The position numbers were made by a program, and so were the translations under genes. The notes beneath the pieces were generated by a model that ran no database searches, was not told the DNA's origin, and worked only from the letters and a program-made list of their open reading frames with translations. Positions 33,782 through 42,675 of a DNA stretch of 64,000 nt are shown piece by piece. The stretch's first letter is position 1. Every line of letters begins with the position of its first letter. Source of the DNA: Mesorhizobium shangrilense (GTDB taxonomy: Bacteria > Pseudomonadota > Alphaproteobacteria > Rhizobiales > Rhizobiaceae); NCBI RefSeq assembly GCF_028826155.1, contig NZ_JAQGPN010000001.1, positions 4,035,501-4,099,500 on the forward strand. Reading direction: 5' to 3'.

Positions 33782-34689
33782 GCGTCGCCTTTCCAGTGGA
33801 TCAGCAGGTACACCCGATATCCCGGCTCGCGCCGGCAAAGATCAACCTCGCGCTGCACGTCACCGGTCGACGGTCGGATGGTTTTCATCTGCTCGAGAGC
33901 CTGGTGGTGTTCGCGCGGTTCGGCGACCGGGTCGAGGCGACGCTCGCCGACGCGGACGAGCTTGTCGTAACCGGCCGGTATGCGCCAGACGTCCCGCTCG
34001 ATGACGGCAATCTCGTCGTGAAGGCTCGCGACGCCTTGCGCAGCAAGGCCGGCGACAAGAAAGCTCCACCGGTGCGCATCACGCTCGAGAAGAACCTGCC
34101 CGTCGCGTCGGGCGTCGGCGGCGGTTCGAGCGACGCCGCGGCGACCCTGCATGCCCTGGCCGGCGCGTGGGGCATGGAAATGGACGGGCCGGAGTTAGCG
34201 GAGATCGCCCTGACGCTCGGCGCGGATGTGCCGATGTGCCTGGCAGCGAAACCGCTGGTCGCGCGCGGCATCGGCGAAGAGTTGTCGCTTGTTCCCAACC
34301 TCCTCCCGCTCGGTCTCGTGCTCGTCAATCCGGGCGTGCCGGTGCTCACGGCAGACGTGTTCGCGGCGCTGGCCAGCAGCGACAACAGCCCGCTGCCGCC
34401 GCTGCCGGTCCATCTCGACTTTCACGGGGTCAGGAACTGGCTCGCCATCACGCGCAACGACCTCGAGCCGGCGGCACGGGCGATCCAGCCGTCGATCGGC
34501 GCAGCCATTGCCGCACTGGACAAGGCGGGGTCGGGCTTCACGCGCATGTCGGGGTCCGGGGCGACATGCTTCGGGCTGTTCGAATCGGGGAACATGGCCA
34601 AGCGCGCCGCGGCCGCCATTCGCAGCCGGCATCCGGACTGGTTCGTGGCGGCGACGCGCACGATCTCCTCGGAGGCCGAAGACCGATGA
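33778..34689 (+). CDS. ispE: 4-diphosphocytidyl-2-C-methyl-D-erythritol kinase
   Basis: A 303-residue GHMP kinase of the non-mevalonate isoprenoid pathway. APAKINLALHVTGRR (18-32) and the ATP loop PVASGVGGGSSDAAAT (108-123) are intact. The start is a TTG at 33778 overlapping the previous stop (TTGA); no nearby ATG gives a full N-terminus. It supplies precursors for the polyprenyl synthase at 27.2 kb. Its own stop overlaps moaB (ATGA). Confidence 0.94.
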   Translation: MSVAFPVDQQVHPISRLAPAKINLALHVTGRRSDGFHLLESLVVFARFGDRVEATLADADELVVTGRYAPDVPLDDGNLVVKARDALRSKAGDKKAPPVRITLEKNLPVASGVGGGSSDAAATLHALAGAWGMEMDGPELAEIALTLGADVPMCLAAKPLVARGIGEELSLVPNLLPLGLVLVNPGVPVLTADVFAALASSDNSPLPPLPVHLDFHGVRNWLAITRNDLEPAARAIQPSIGAAIAALDKAGSGFTRMSGSGATCFGLFESGNMAKRAAAAIRSRHPDWFVAATRTISSEAEDR

Positions 34690-35234
34690 TCCGCATCGAC
34701 GATACGCGCCCGTTCATCCCCGTGCAGATTGCGGTGCTCACCGTGTCGGACACCCGTAGCCTTGCCGAAGACAGATCGGGCCAGACGCTGGCAGATCGCA
34801 TCGCCGAGGCAGGCCACCTACTCGCCGCCCGCGACATCATCACCGACGACGCCGGGAAGATCCGCGACAAGGTGCTCGGTTGGTCCAAGGACCCCGGCAT
34901 CGACGTGGTGATCACGACCGGCGGCACCGGTTTTACCGGGCGCGACGTGACGCCGGAGGCTCTGGAACCGATCTTCGAAAAGCGCATGGACGGGTTTTCC
35001 GAGGTCTTCCACCGCATTTCCTACGACAAGATCGGCACGTCGACCGTACAGTCGCGGGCGACCGGCGGCGTCGTCAACGCCACATTCGTATTCGTTCTCC
35101 CCGGCTCGCCTGGCGCCTGCAAGGACGCGTGGGACGGCATCCTGAAGCCGCAGCTCGACTACCGCCACATGCCCTGCAATTTTGTGGAGATCATGCCGCG
35201 GTTGGACGAGCACCTGCGGCGCAGCAAGAGTTAG
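34686..35234 (+). CDS. moaB: Molybdenum cofactor biosynthesis protein B
   Basis: A 182-residue MogA/MoaB-fold protein that adenylates molybdopterin. It has VLTVSDTRSLAEDRSG near the N-terminus, the TTGGTGFTGRDVTPEAL block near 77, and VFVLPGSPGACKDAW near 142. The start overlaps the ispE stop by 4 bases. Both coupling and order (ispE-moaB) look like the rhizobial norm. MoaB and MogA are close, and the name follows length and the SYDKIGTS-type segment. Confidence 0.92.
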   Translation: MIRIDDTRPFIPVQIAVLTVSDTRSLAEDRSGQTLADRIAEAGHLLAARDIITDDAGKIRDKVLGWSKDPGIDVVITTGGTGFTGRDVTPEALEPIFEKRMDGFSEVFHRISYDKIGTSTVQSRATGGVVNATFVFVLPGSPGACKDAWDGILKPQLDYRHMPCNFVEIMPRLDEHLRRSKS

Positions 35235-35278
35235 CGCCTGACGCCAGCACGCGTGTCGTGGCGAGCCCGCGAACGTCC

Positions 35279-35779
35279 CTAGGCCTGCGCGGGGACGATT
35301 TCCGCGCTCAGCCGCTTGGTCGCCAAACCGCTCGCAAGGCTTTCTGCGTCACGCGCGGACTTCGCGAGGGCTGCAGCCTGGCGCCTCTGGATCAGCAATC
35401 CGTTCGCCAGCGCCCTGTTGCGTGAAAAGACACGCGAGAGGAACGGCGCCCGCGCAGCCTTTGCGCGGCTGAACTGCGCCGCGATGGTCGACTTCGACAC
35501 GTGATGGACGACCGGCTCGATCCATCCTTCTGAGAGCCGGGCACCCGGCTCGAGAATGAGCAGCCAGTCGCCCTTGGCCTGCTTCACGGCGTCGGCGATG
35601 CCTTCGGTCACGAAATGACAGCCCGCGTGCTCCGCCACGTGGTGCGTCTCGTCGGTCGAGCCGCAGTCGCAAACGATGACGTCGCGGATCACGCCGTCCA
35701 CGGCGCCTGGGACCAGCGACGCAAGCGTACGCGCCAGCCCCTCCTCGCTGTTCTTCGTCTCGATCAGAACGGTCAGCAT
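35279..35779 (-). CDS. Short glycosyltransferase family 2-like protein
   Basis: A 166-residue protein with a GT2-type N-terminus: LTVLIETKNSEEGLARTL, then DVIVCDCGSTDETHHVAE with the nucleotide-sugar Asp region. It is far shorter than full GT2 enzymes (over 230 residues) and lacks the usual acceptor domain. It shows no frameshift and is well bounded, so it is probably a short family of its own rather than a fragment. It is convergent with moaB and divergent from the radical SAM gene. Confidence 0.75.
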   Translation of the reverse strand: MLTVLIETKNSEEGLARTLASLVPGAVDGVIRDVIVCDCGSTDETHHVAEHAGCHFVTEGIADAVKQAKGDWLLILEPGARLSEGWIEPVVHHVSKSTIAAQFSRAKAARAPFLSRVFSRNRALANGLLIQRRQAAALAKSARDAESLASGLATKRLSAEIVPAQA

Positions 35780-35980
35780 ACCTTACCGATTACCGCAAAG
35801 GCCGGCCCAACGCCAGTTGCGGAAAAGAGTAAAAAGTTCTTGATTTGTTCCGCACCGCAACCTAGGAATAATTTCATGAGAACGGCGAGTCGAACAAAAA
35901 GCGACAGTCCCTGGGAGCGCGCAAAAGTGGAACAGGTCGTGCGAGCCGACATTACAGCCTTCGGTGCAGGAAGAGCCGAG

Positions 35981-37081
35981 ATGGCGAACGCGATGATCGA
36001 ACAGAGCGGCCTCCGGGTCAGGCCGGACCGCAACCGCGGGCGATCCGCGGGCATCAATCCGTCCGGCCGCTACGAGCCGATGTCGCGGACCGTCTTCGAT
36101 GACGGCTGGAACTCGCTGGAGGAACTGCCGCCCTTCAAGACCGAGGTGCAGGTCGAGAAGCCGCGCACGATCATCACGCGCAACTCGTCGCCGGATATCT
36201 CCTTCGATCGCTCCATCAATCCCTATCGCGGCTGCGAGCACGGCTGTGTCTATTGTTTCGCGCGGCCGACCCACGCCTATATGGGCCTTTCACCGGGGCT
36301 CGACTTCGAATCGAAGCTGTTCGCCAAGCCGGACGCCGCGCACCTGCTGTCGCGCGAACTCTCGAAAGAGGGCTATCAGCCGCGCACCATCGCGATCGGC
36401 ACCAATACGGATCCCTACCAGCCGATCGAGAAGCAGTATCGCATCATGCGCGAAGTCCTCGAGGTGCTGGAAGCGCGGCAGCATCCCGTCGGAATCGTGA
36501 CCAAGTCCGCGCTCGTGACGCGCGACATCGACATACTGAGCCGCATGGCCGAGAAAGGGCTGGCCAAGGTGGCGCTGTCGGTGACGACGCTCGACCGCAA
36601 GCTGGCGCGGACGATGGAGCCGCGCGCCTCGACCCCGAGCAAGCGGCTTGAGGCCATGCGGCAGCTGCACGAGGCGGGCATCCCCGTCTCCGTCATGGTG
36701 GCGCCGATCATTCCCGGCCTCAACGATTCAGAGGTCGAGCGCATCCTCGAGTCGGCCCGGGCGCAGGGCGCCGCCGAGGCGGGCTATGTGATCCTGCGCC
36801 TTCCGCTCGAAGTCAGTCCGATCTTCAAGGATTGGCTGCTGCGGCACTACCCGGACAGGTATCGCCATGTGATGTCCCTGATCCGCTCGATGCGGGACGG
36901 CAAGGACTACGATTCCGAATGGGGCAAGCGCATGAAGGGCAGCGGCCCCTATGCCTGGCAGATCGGCCGCCGCTTCGAGATCGCGGCCAAGCGCCTGGAA
37001 TTGAACGTCGAGAAGCGGCAGCTGAGAACCGACCTGTTCGAGCCGGGCGACCGGGAGAACGAACAACTCATTCTGATCTGA
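35981..37081 (+). CDS. PA0069 family radical SAM protein
   Basis: About 366 residues with the radical SAM iron-sulfur motif CxxxCxxC at Cys85, Cys89 and Cys92 (RGCEHGCVYCFARP), preceded by SINPYRGC. It belongs to the SplB-like/PA0069 group. The ATG at 35981 has GGAAGAG about 7-8 bases upstream; an in-frame ATG at 35876 with AGGA upstream would add 35 residues, and I cannot exclude it. The substrate is unknown; the C-terminal half (KRMKGSGPYAWQIGRRFEI) is typical of the family. Confidence 0.88.
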   Translation: MANAMIEQSGLRVRPDRNRGRSAGINPSGRYEPMSRTVFDDGWNSLEELPPFKTEVQVEKPRTIITRNSSPDISFDRSINPYRGCEHGCVYCFARPTHAYMGLSPGLDFESKLFAKPDAAHLLSRELSKEGYQPRTIAIGTNTDPYQPIEKQYRIMREVLEVLEARQHPVGIVTKSALVTRDIDILSRMAEKGLAKVALSVTTLDRKLARTMEPRASTPSKRLEAMRQLHEAGIPVSVMVAPIIPGLNDSEVERILESARAQGAAEAGYVILRLPLEVSPIFKDWLLRHYPDRYRHVMSLIRSMRDGKDYDSEWGKRMKGSGPYAWQIGRRFEIAAKRLELNVEKRQLRTDLFEPGDRENEQLILI

Positions 37082-37113
37082 TCTGATCCGATTTGATCTA
37101 ATCCGACCTGATC
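37074..37113 (+). repeat. TGATC pentamer tandem repeat at the end of the radical SAM gene
   Basis: Eight consecutive 5-base units related to TGATC run from 37074 to 37113. The first three are perfect and the rest carry one or two changes (CGATT, TAATC, CGACC). The gene's last codons and stop lie in the first two units. It looks like slippage-derived repeat DNA; no gene is affected beyond the C-terminal residues. Confidence 0.7.
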
Positions 37114-37207
37114 TCGAACGCACGCACCTCTCGATCAAAAAGAACCCGCCCGGCCCGCCCCAGGCCCGACGGCGCCCTCCCGCCGCTCCCCACGGCCGGG
37201 AAGGCTT

Positions 37208-37271
37208 GCGGAGAATCGGAACCGATGCGACCATCGCCGCATCATGGCTCGCCGGACTTCCGATTCTCCGC
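37208..37271 (+). repeat. 14-bp perfect inverted repeat flanking the rnhB start codon
   Basis: GCGGAGAATCGGAA (37208-37221) is the exact reverse complement of TTCCGATTCTCCGC (37258-37271). The ATG of rnhB at 37244 lies in the 36-base loop. In mRNA this would form a strong stem with the start codon in its loop; in DNA it is a 64-bp inverted repeat. There is no clear ribosome site upstream of the ATG. Confidence 0.75.
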
Positions 37272-37930
37272 CCCTCTTCGAAATCATCGCGAAACCCGAC
37301 TTCTCGTTCGAGCGGTCGGCGATGCGCGACGGACACGCCCCGGTTGCCGGGATGGACGAGGCCGGGCGCGGTCCCCTCGCCGGCCCCGTGGTGGCGGCTG
37401 CGGTCATTCTGAACCCACGCAGGATTCCGAAGGGGCTGGACGATTCCAAGCGGCTGACCTTTGCCCAGCGCGAAACCCTGTTCGACGAAATCCTCGCCAA
37501 GGCCGAGGCGGTCTCGATGGCCTCGGTCTCGGCCGAAGGGATCGACAGCGTGAATATTCTGCGGGCGAGCCTCGAAGCGATGCGCCGCGCCATCTGCGGT
37601 TTGCACATCAAGCCGAAGATGGCGCTGGCCGACGGCCGCGATGTGCCGCCCGGGCTGCCATGCCTGGGCCGGGCCCTCGTCAAGGGCGACCAGCGCTCGC
37701 AGTCGATCGCAGCAGCCTCGATCGTCGCAAAAGTCATGCGAGACCGCATGATGTGCGGCTGCGGCCGCGCCGATCAGCGCTACGGCTTCGAGATCCATAT
37801 GGGTTATGCGACCGAGCGCCATCGTTCGGCCATCGAAATCCATGGCGCCGTGCCCCGCCTCCACCGCGCTTCCTTTGCGCCGTTCCGCATCGCCGCGGAG
37901 GCGGAGATCGAGGTCGAGGCGCTAGTCTAA
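37244..37930 (+). CDS. rnhB: Ribonuclease HII
   Basis: A 228-residue RNase HII that nicks RNA in RNA-DNA hybrids and at single ribonucleotides. The acidic active site is present: Asp38-Glu39 in [14 protein letters not shown], Asp130 in LADGRD and Asp149 in [15 protein letters not shown]. Start ATG at 37244 keeps the rhizobial N-terminal extension (about 22 residues longer than E. coli) but has no good ribosome site; ATG 37322 is an alternative. The next core genes in related genomes are the atp operon, here 23 kb away. Confidence 0.93.
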   Translation: MARRTSDSPPLFEIIAKPDFSFERSAMRDGHAPVAGMDEAGRGPLAGPVVAAAVILNPRRIPKGLDDSKRLTFAQRETLFDEILAKAEAVSMASVSAEGIDSVNILRASLEAMRRAICGLHIKPKMALADGRDVPPGLPCLGRALVKGDQRSQSIAAASIVAKVMRDRMMCGCGRADQRYGFEIHMGYATERHRSAIEIHGAVPRLHRASFAPFRIAAEAEIEVEALV

Positions 37931-37992
37931 AGCTGTTCGCGAGTCGCGCCTCTCAACGGGGCTTGCCACCGCGACCGATCGGCAACGCGCCC

Positions 37993-38454
37993 TCACATCC
38001 TCTCCGGGGTCCAGTCGAGGAAGAACCCCACGTCTCCCGGAATGCCGCCCGGGAAGTTGATGATCGTGGCCTTGAGCTTGAAGCCCTGCGGCTTGCCGAA
38101 TTCGAGATATCGAAGGTAGAACTCCTTCGCCTTCCCCTGCAGCGTGTCGGTCCATTTCGGATCGCCGCTATTGATCGCCCGCCCACTGTCGCTGCAGAGG
38201 TCCGAAGGGAAACTGTAGACCATGGCCTCGTACTTGCCGTCCCTCACCGCGTTCATGACGAGGCGTCGCACCATGGCAATCTCGTTCTCCGAGACCTGAT
38301 TCTTCAGGAAATCCTCGGTGAAGGCTGTCAGTCTCTGCTGCTCCTTGTTTTTCTGGGTCTCGAATTTCCTTGCCTCTTTCATCTGCTCTTCCAGCAGCAT
38401 CATGCGAAGCTGGTCGGCGCTCGGCGGGGTATCGTTCTTCTTGATGTCGGGCAT
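37993..38454 (-). CDS. Hypothetical protein downstream of ppk2
   Basis: A 153-residue cytoplasmic protein. Residues 10-60 form a charged helical, probably coiled-coil stretch (LLEEQMKEARKFETQKNKEQ). The C-terminal half is a compact domain with YSFPSDLCSDSGRAIN and KLKATIINFPGGIPGDVGFF. It starts 60 bp after the ppk2 stop and is the last gene of the SulP-ppk2 transcript. I do not recognise the family. The pairing with ppk2 suggests a polyphosphate- or stress-linked role, which is only an inference. Confidence 0.7.
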   Translation of the reverse strand: MPDIKKNDTPPSADQLRMMLLEEQMKEARKFETQKNKEQQRLTAFTEDFLKNQVSENEIAMVRRLVMNAVRDGKYEAMVYSFPSDLCSDSGRAINSGDPKWTDTLQGKAKEFYLRYLEFGKPQGFKLKATIINFPGGIPGDVGFFLDWTPERM

Positions 38455-38514
38455 TTTGCTTCTGCTCCTTGCGTGAGGAAGGGGGCACCTGCAGGCTGAG
38501 GTGCGGCTATGCGA

Positions 38515-39420
38515 TCAGAGCACCTCCGGCACCAGGCGCCGCGGATAATCGTCATCGACGAAGTCGTCGGGCCGCTTCTGCCGCTTGCCCAGCTTCGGTT
38601 CCTGGAACGGGACGCGCCGATACGGGATCGAGTGCAGAATATGCGAGATGCAATTGACCCGCGCGCGCTTCTTGTCGTCCGACGGAACGATCCACCAAGG
38701 AGCGTGCTCGGTGTCCGTGGCGCGTATCATCTCGCCGTAGGCGCGCGTGTAGTCCCACCAACGCCGGTAGGACTCGATGTCCATGGGGCTGAGTTTCCAC
38801 TGCCGGAGAGGATCATCGATGCGCTGCCGAAAACGCTTCTCCTGTTCCTCTTCGCTCACGTCGAGGAAGTATTTGAGCAGGGTGATGCCGCTTTCGACGA
38901 TGGCGGCCTCGAAACGGGGCGCCAGTTCCAGGAAGCGACGCGCCTTCTTCTCGCTGCAGAATCCCATCACGCGCTCGACGCCCGGCCGGTTGTACCAGGA
39001 GCGATCGAAGATCACGACCTCGCCTGCCGCCGGCAGCTGCTGGATGTAGCGCTGCATGTAGATCTGGGTCTTCTCGCGATCCGTCGGCGCCGGCAGCGCC
39101 ACAACGCGGAACACGCGGGGACTGACCCGCTCGACGATACGCTTGATCAGCCCGCCTTTGCCGGCGGCGTCGCGACCCTCGAAAATAATGACGATGCGTG
39201 CGCCGGACTCCTTCACCCAGGCCTGCAGGTAAGCAATCTCGACCTGCAGCTTGGCGAGCTTCTTTTCATAGCGCTCAGCCGACTTCTTCTTTTCCCGCTT
39301 CTCGACCGGCTCCGGCTGGCTGTCAGCCTCGGCGACGGCGGGAGCCTCCCCCTCCAGGGTGCCGCCGTCTCGGCGGTCGTTGCGCTTGTTGTTCTCTTTC
39401 GTGTCCTTGTCCTTGATCAT
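38515..39420 (-). CDS. ppk2: Polyphosphate kinase 2
   Basis: A 301-residue single-domain PPK2 that uses polyphosphate to phosphorylate nucleotides. Walker A is GRDAAGKGG (82-90), Walker B is in VIFDRSWYNRPGVERV, and the lid region is FRQRIDDPLRQWKLS. The first 45 residues are a charged, disordered-looking tail. It starts 40 bp after the SulP stop, so the two are co-transcribed. In a stress island it would buffer ATP/GTP levels when the proton gradient drops. Confidence 0.93.
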   Translation of the reverse strand: MIKDKDTKENNKRNDRRDGGTLEGEAPAVAEADSQPEPVEKREKKKSAERYEKKLAKLQVEIAYLQAWVKESGARIVIIFEGRDAAGKGGLIKRIVERVSPRVFRVVALPAPTDREKTQIYMQRYIQQLPAAGEVVIFDRSWYNRPGVERVMGFCSEKKARRFLELAPRFEAAIVESGITLLKYFLDVSEEEQEKRFRQRIDDPLRQWKLSPMDIESYRRWWDYTRAYGEMIRATDTEHAPWWIVPSDDKKRARVNCISHILHSIPYRRVPFQEPKLGKRQKRPDDFVDDDYPRRLVPEVL

Positions 39421-39460
39421 TGCCTACCTCCCACTACGCTGTGCGAAGATGGCCGCCTGG

Positions 39461-41200
39461 TCAGGCGGTCGTTTTTTTGAGCCTGAGTGCATCCTCGAGA
39501 CTGTCGAACACCATTGCGGGGCCGAGGCGCTCGATCACGCCTGCCCGATCGAGAATGCCGCGCACTTCGGCATGGAGCTCCGCCAGCCCCAGCGAAACGC
39601 CCCGGCCATGGAGTTCGGCGCAAACCTCCTCGAGCATCGCTGCGGCCGAGCTGTCGACCTGCGGTATCGAACTCGCGTCGATGACCAGCCAGCGGGTGTC
39701 GGGCGGCATTCCTTCGGCAATCGTCCGCAACCGCGACTTCACATAGTCGGTATTGAAGAAAAGGAGGCTGCCCTGGAGCACGCAGATGACCATTCCCGGG
39801 ACCGGACGCGCCTCGGCCATTCGATGCAATTTGTAGAAGCCGTCACGGCCGGCAATCCGGCCGAGCATCGCATCGCGGGGATACATCAGCTTGCGCAGAA
39901 GATAGACGAGGGTAGCGCCAATCGCGATGACGACGCCGTTCAGGACGCCAAGGCTGATCGGTCCCCACATTGCTATCAGCGCGAAGGCAAACTCCATCCG
40001 GCTGACACGCCACAGCTGGCGCAGGCCGGCGAAGTCGATGAGATTGAGCGCCGTCGCCGCAAGGATCGCCCCCAGCGCAGCGATCGGCAGAACTCGCAAG
40101 GCCGGCCCGAGAAAAAGCACCGTCGCAATCAGGGCGAGCGCTGCCACCACGCCCGCCACCTGCGTACGCCCCCCGACCGTCACGTTGACCGCAGTGCGCG
40201 AGTCAGAGGCACTCACCGGAAACGCGGCAAAGAGCCCGGCGGCAATGTTCGCGGCGCCGAAACCAACCAGTTCGCGGTTGGGATCGACGGAGTAGCCGCC
40301 CCGCGCGCCAAAGCTCTGCGCCGTGACGACACCAGACCCAAAGCTCACGAGGAATATGGCCGCCGCTCCCAGCGCAAGCGTTTCAAAGGGCAGATTTGCG
40401 ATGGACGGCAGGCTCGGCGCAGGGAGACCGAGGGGAATGTCTCCTACGACGGCGATACCCCGACCTTCGAAGTCGAAGGCGACCGAGAGCGCTCCCGAGA
40501 CCAGGACCACCAGAACCGGACCGGGAACCGGCAGCCGCACGAGCCGCACAGCTTGCAGCAATGCGAACATCGAGACAGCGACGAGCAAGGTCGGCCAATG
40601 AATTGATCCGAGCTTGCCGGCGAGTTCCACGATCGGGCCAATCAGTCCGCTGGCCTGGATATCGAGGCCAGTGAACCGGTCGATTTGCCCAATCAGGATG
40701 GAAAGCGAAATTCCGGCAAAGAACCCGATGAGGATGGGACGGGACAGGAAATTTGCCACGACGCCAAGCCGAAGCGCGCGCGCCAGCAGGCATAGGACGC
40801 CGACTCCCAAAGCCAAGGCGGCGGCGATCATTGTTCGATCCGCCGCCGGCGGCGAACTTCCCATAACAGCGACAAGAACAGCCGCCAGCACCGTCATCGT
40901 GGCCGCATCGGGGCCAACGATGAGCTGCCGGGAAGGTCCGATGAGCGCGTAGGCGAGCAAAGGCCAGATGCTGGCATAGATTCCCGTTTCCGGAGGAAGG
41001 CCAGCGATCGCCGGATAGGCAATGGCGCTCGGCAGGCCAACGGCAGCAATCGCCAGACCCGCGGAGATGTCGCTACGGAGCCAGCTCGCCTTGTATCCTG
41101 CAAGGTTCGTCAGCAACGGCGGGCGCCAGCCAAAAGCGCTCCCGGCCTTCCTGCCCGTCGATGCTACTCTAGCCGCTCCCATTCGCAGAATGGACGTCAT
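39461..41200 (-). CDS. SulP family anion transporter with STAS domain
   Basis: A 579-residue permease: a membrane part of about 12-14 helices (residues 30-430; the SulP block LPSAIAYPAIAGLPPETGIY near 56) and a C-terminal STAS domain (LVIDASSIPQVDSSAAAML near 520). SulP members carry sulfate, bicarbonate or organic anions; the sequence does not decide. Given the nearby decarboxylases, bicarbonate handling is attractive but unproven. First gene of the SulP-ppk2-hypothetical transcript, with a CGCTAC element 156-171 bp upstream. Confidence 0.9.
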   Translation of the reverse strand: MTSILRMGAARVASTGRKAGSAFGWRPPLLTNLAGYKASWLRSDISAGLAIAAVGLPSAIAYPAIAGLPPETGIYASIWPLLAYALIGPSRQLIVGPDAATMTVLAAVLVAVMGSSPPAADRTMIAAALALGVGVLCLLARALRLGVVANFLSRPILIGFFAGISLSILIGQIDRFTGLDIQASGLIGPIVELAGKLGSIHWPTLLVAVSMFALLQAVRLVRLPVPGPVLVVLVSGALSVAFDFEGRGIAVVGDIPLGLPAPSLPSIANLPFETLALGAAAIFLVSFGSGVVTAQSFGARGGYSVDPNRELVGFGAANIAAGLFAAFPVSASDSRTAVNVTVGGRTQVAGVVAALALIATVLFLGPALRVLPIAALGAILAATALNLIDFAGLRQLWRVSRMEFAFALIAMWGPISLGVLNGVVIAIGATLVYLLRKLMYPRDAMLGRIAGRDGFYKLHRMAEARPVPGMVICVLQGSLLFFNTDYVKSRLRTIAEGMPPDTRWLVIDASSIPQVDSSAAAMLEEVCAELHGRGVSLGLAELHAEVRGILDRAGVIERLGPAMVFDSLEDALRLKKTTA

Positions 41201-41504
41201 GACATCTTTACCTGAGAGACCAATGATTTGCCGTCAAACTGTCCTTGCACCACAGGACAGCAGGCTTTGTCGTGACGCGATCCCTTGCTCGCCGCCATAC
41301 CTTGTTCTCTCGGGCTGATTGTGGCCCGACAGGCATAGGGTTCAAGGATCGAGGGGTAAGTTACCGTAGCGCGCACGGCCGCTTGCCGTCGGCAAATCAA
41401 CCGCGAGGCCGATGCCTGCGGGGAGCAATGCATGACCGAAACGTCGGCGATCCGCGGCGACCGCCGGGTCGGAGCGCGGAGCGCCCGGCTTCAGCGGAAG
41501 GCCG
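41201..41504 (-). promoter_or_regulatory. SulP-ppk2 promoter region with CGCTAC element and CTGTCC/GGACAG pair
   Basis: No gene is seen in these 304 bp. On the minus strand the element CGCTACGGTAACTTAC occupies 41371-41356, followed at the same spacing as upstream of the large decarboxylase by GATCCTTGA and then CACAAT, which could be -35/-10 boxes (TTGAAC, 16-base spacer). Nearer the gene, CTGTCC (41239-41244) and GGACAG (41255-41260) form an inverted pair with a 10-base spacer. Confidence 0.6.
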
Positions 41505-42641
41505 TCAGAACTTGAACAGGGCGCCGCCGAAGAACGCCTGGCTGGTCTCGTATTCGCCGTTGTTGTCGTCGTAGCTGTAGTTACGCCAGAGCAGCCATAG
41601 CGAGAGGTTTGCCGAATCGATGTTCTGGACAGCCGCCAACCCGACGGACTGGCTATCGGAAGCCTCGGCGGCAATGTCCTTGCCGAGATAGTAGTCGACC
41701 GAAAAAGCGGTGGAGCCGATGTCGAAGAAATCGCGCTCGTAGCCGAGTTTCGTATAACCGTAGTAGCCCGAAGGCCCGTCCGTGTCCTCCTGGCCGGCGG
41801 CCAGCGTCAGGCTGATCCCGGAAGCCTTGTGCAGTCCCGAAACCGATCCGGCGAGGAAGTTGGTGTCGTTGGTCTCATTGCGCGAGAGGCTGATCGCGCC
41901 GCCCAGCACGAAATCGTCGAAATCGCCATCGTAGGTTGCTGCGATGTCATACTGGGCGTCCGCGTCGTCGGCGACCCAGTCGACGCCGTAGGACGCGCGC
42001 AGTCCGAAGCCGTTGTACTTCGGCGTATCATACCGCACCCGGAACTTGCGCCCCAATCCGTCGAAGTCCGAGAAGGCATCGCCAACCTGGATGTCCGACA
42101 GATCGTCGTCTTCGAAACGGAAGAAATAGCCCCCGGCGGTGTCCGGAATGCTGGCATAGGCGACGACGGTGGTTCCCGACTTGTCGACTTCGGCGGTGCC
42201 GTCGCTGGCCATGCTGCCCTGCCCGAGCCACAGCTTGCCGAAGCGTTCATTCGCCATGGTGATCTCGGCCTTGCGGATGTTTTTCTGCCCGAAGTCCCAG
42301 TCCGGCGTGTGGTTGACCTGGCTCACGTCGTTCGACGCCAGCGGCTGATACTCAACCTCGAAGGTGGATCCGAAGTTCCAGTCACCTCTGGTTGAGGACA
42401 TCTGCAGACCCGCGCGGGTACTGGAATTGTCATTGTCGACGAAATTGGTGTCGGTTACCTGTCCGTCGTCATAGCTGAGCACGCCCATGTTTATCTGGCC
42501 GTACAATCTTATGACCGTCCCATCGCCGAACGTGTATTCGATCGGCTTCAATCCTTCGGCCGAGGCTGGGCCATGCACAGCCGCAATGCCAAGGAACACA
42601 ACACCTGCGAGGGTGAACGATGGCACCTTGTGGTTCCTCAT
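41505..42641 (-). CDS. Outer-membrane porin
   Basis: A 378-residue Gram-negative porin: signal peptide (about 1-28, HGPASA-EG), then alternating beta-strand sequence (FGDGTVIRLYGQINMGVL) and a C-terminal Phe (GGALFKF), the outer-membrane insertion mark. It is very acidic (many Asp), suggesting preference for cations or low salt. It follows AspT copy 1 by 34 bp and is the last gene of the decarboxylase operon, so it probably lets the amino-acid substrates across the outer membrane. Confidence 0.87.
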   Translation of the reverse strand: MRNHKVPSFTLAGVVFLGIAAVHGPASAEGLKPIEYTFGDGTVIRLYGQINMGVLSYDDGQVTDTNFVDNDNSSTRAGLQMSSTRGDWNFGSTFEVEYQPLASNDVSQVNHTPDWDFGQKNIRKAEITMANERFGKLWLGQGSMASDGTAEVDKSGTTVVAYASIPDTAGGYFFRFEDDDLSDIQVGDAFSDFDGLGRKFRVRYDTPKYNGFGLRASYGVDWVADDADAQYDIAATYDGDFDDFVLGGAISLSRNETNDTNFLAGSVSGLHKASGISLTLAAGQEDTDGPSGYYGYTKLGYERDFFDIGSTAFSVDYYLGKDIAAEASDSQSVGLAAVQNIDSANLSLWLLWRNYSYDDNNGEYETSQAFFGGALFKF

Positions 42642-42675
42642 ACCGTTTCAATCTCCGCTGCAGGACTTGATCGAC

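Noticed and set aside
35279-35779. Treating the short GT2-like gene as a truncated pseudogene
   Set aside because: It has clean ends and no frameshifted remainder of a longer enzyme nearby.
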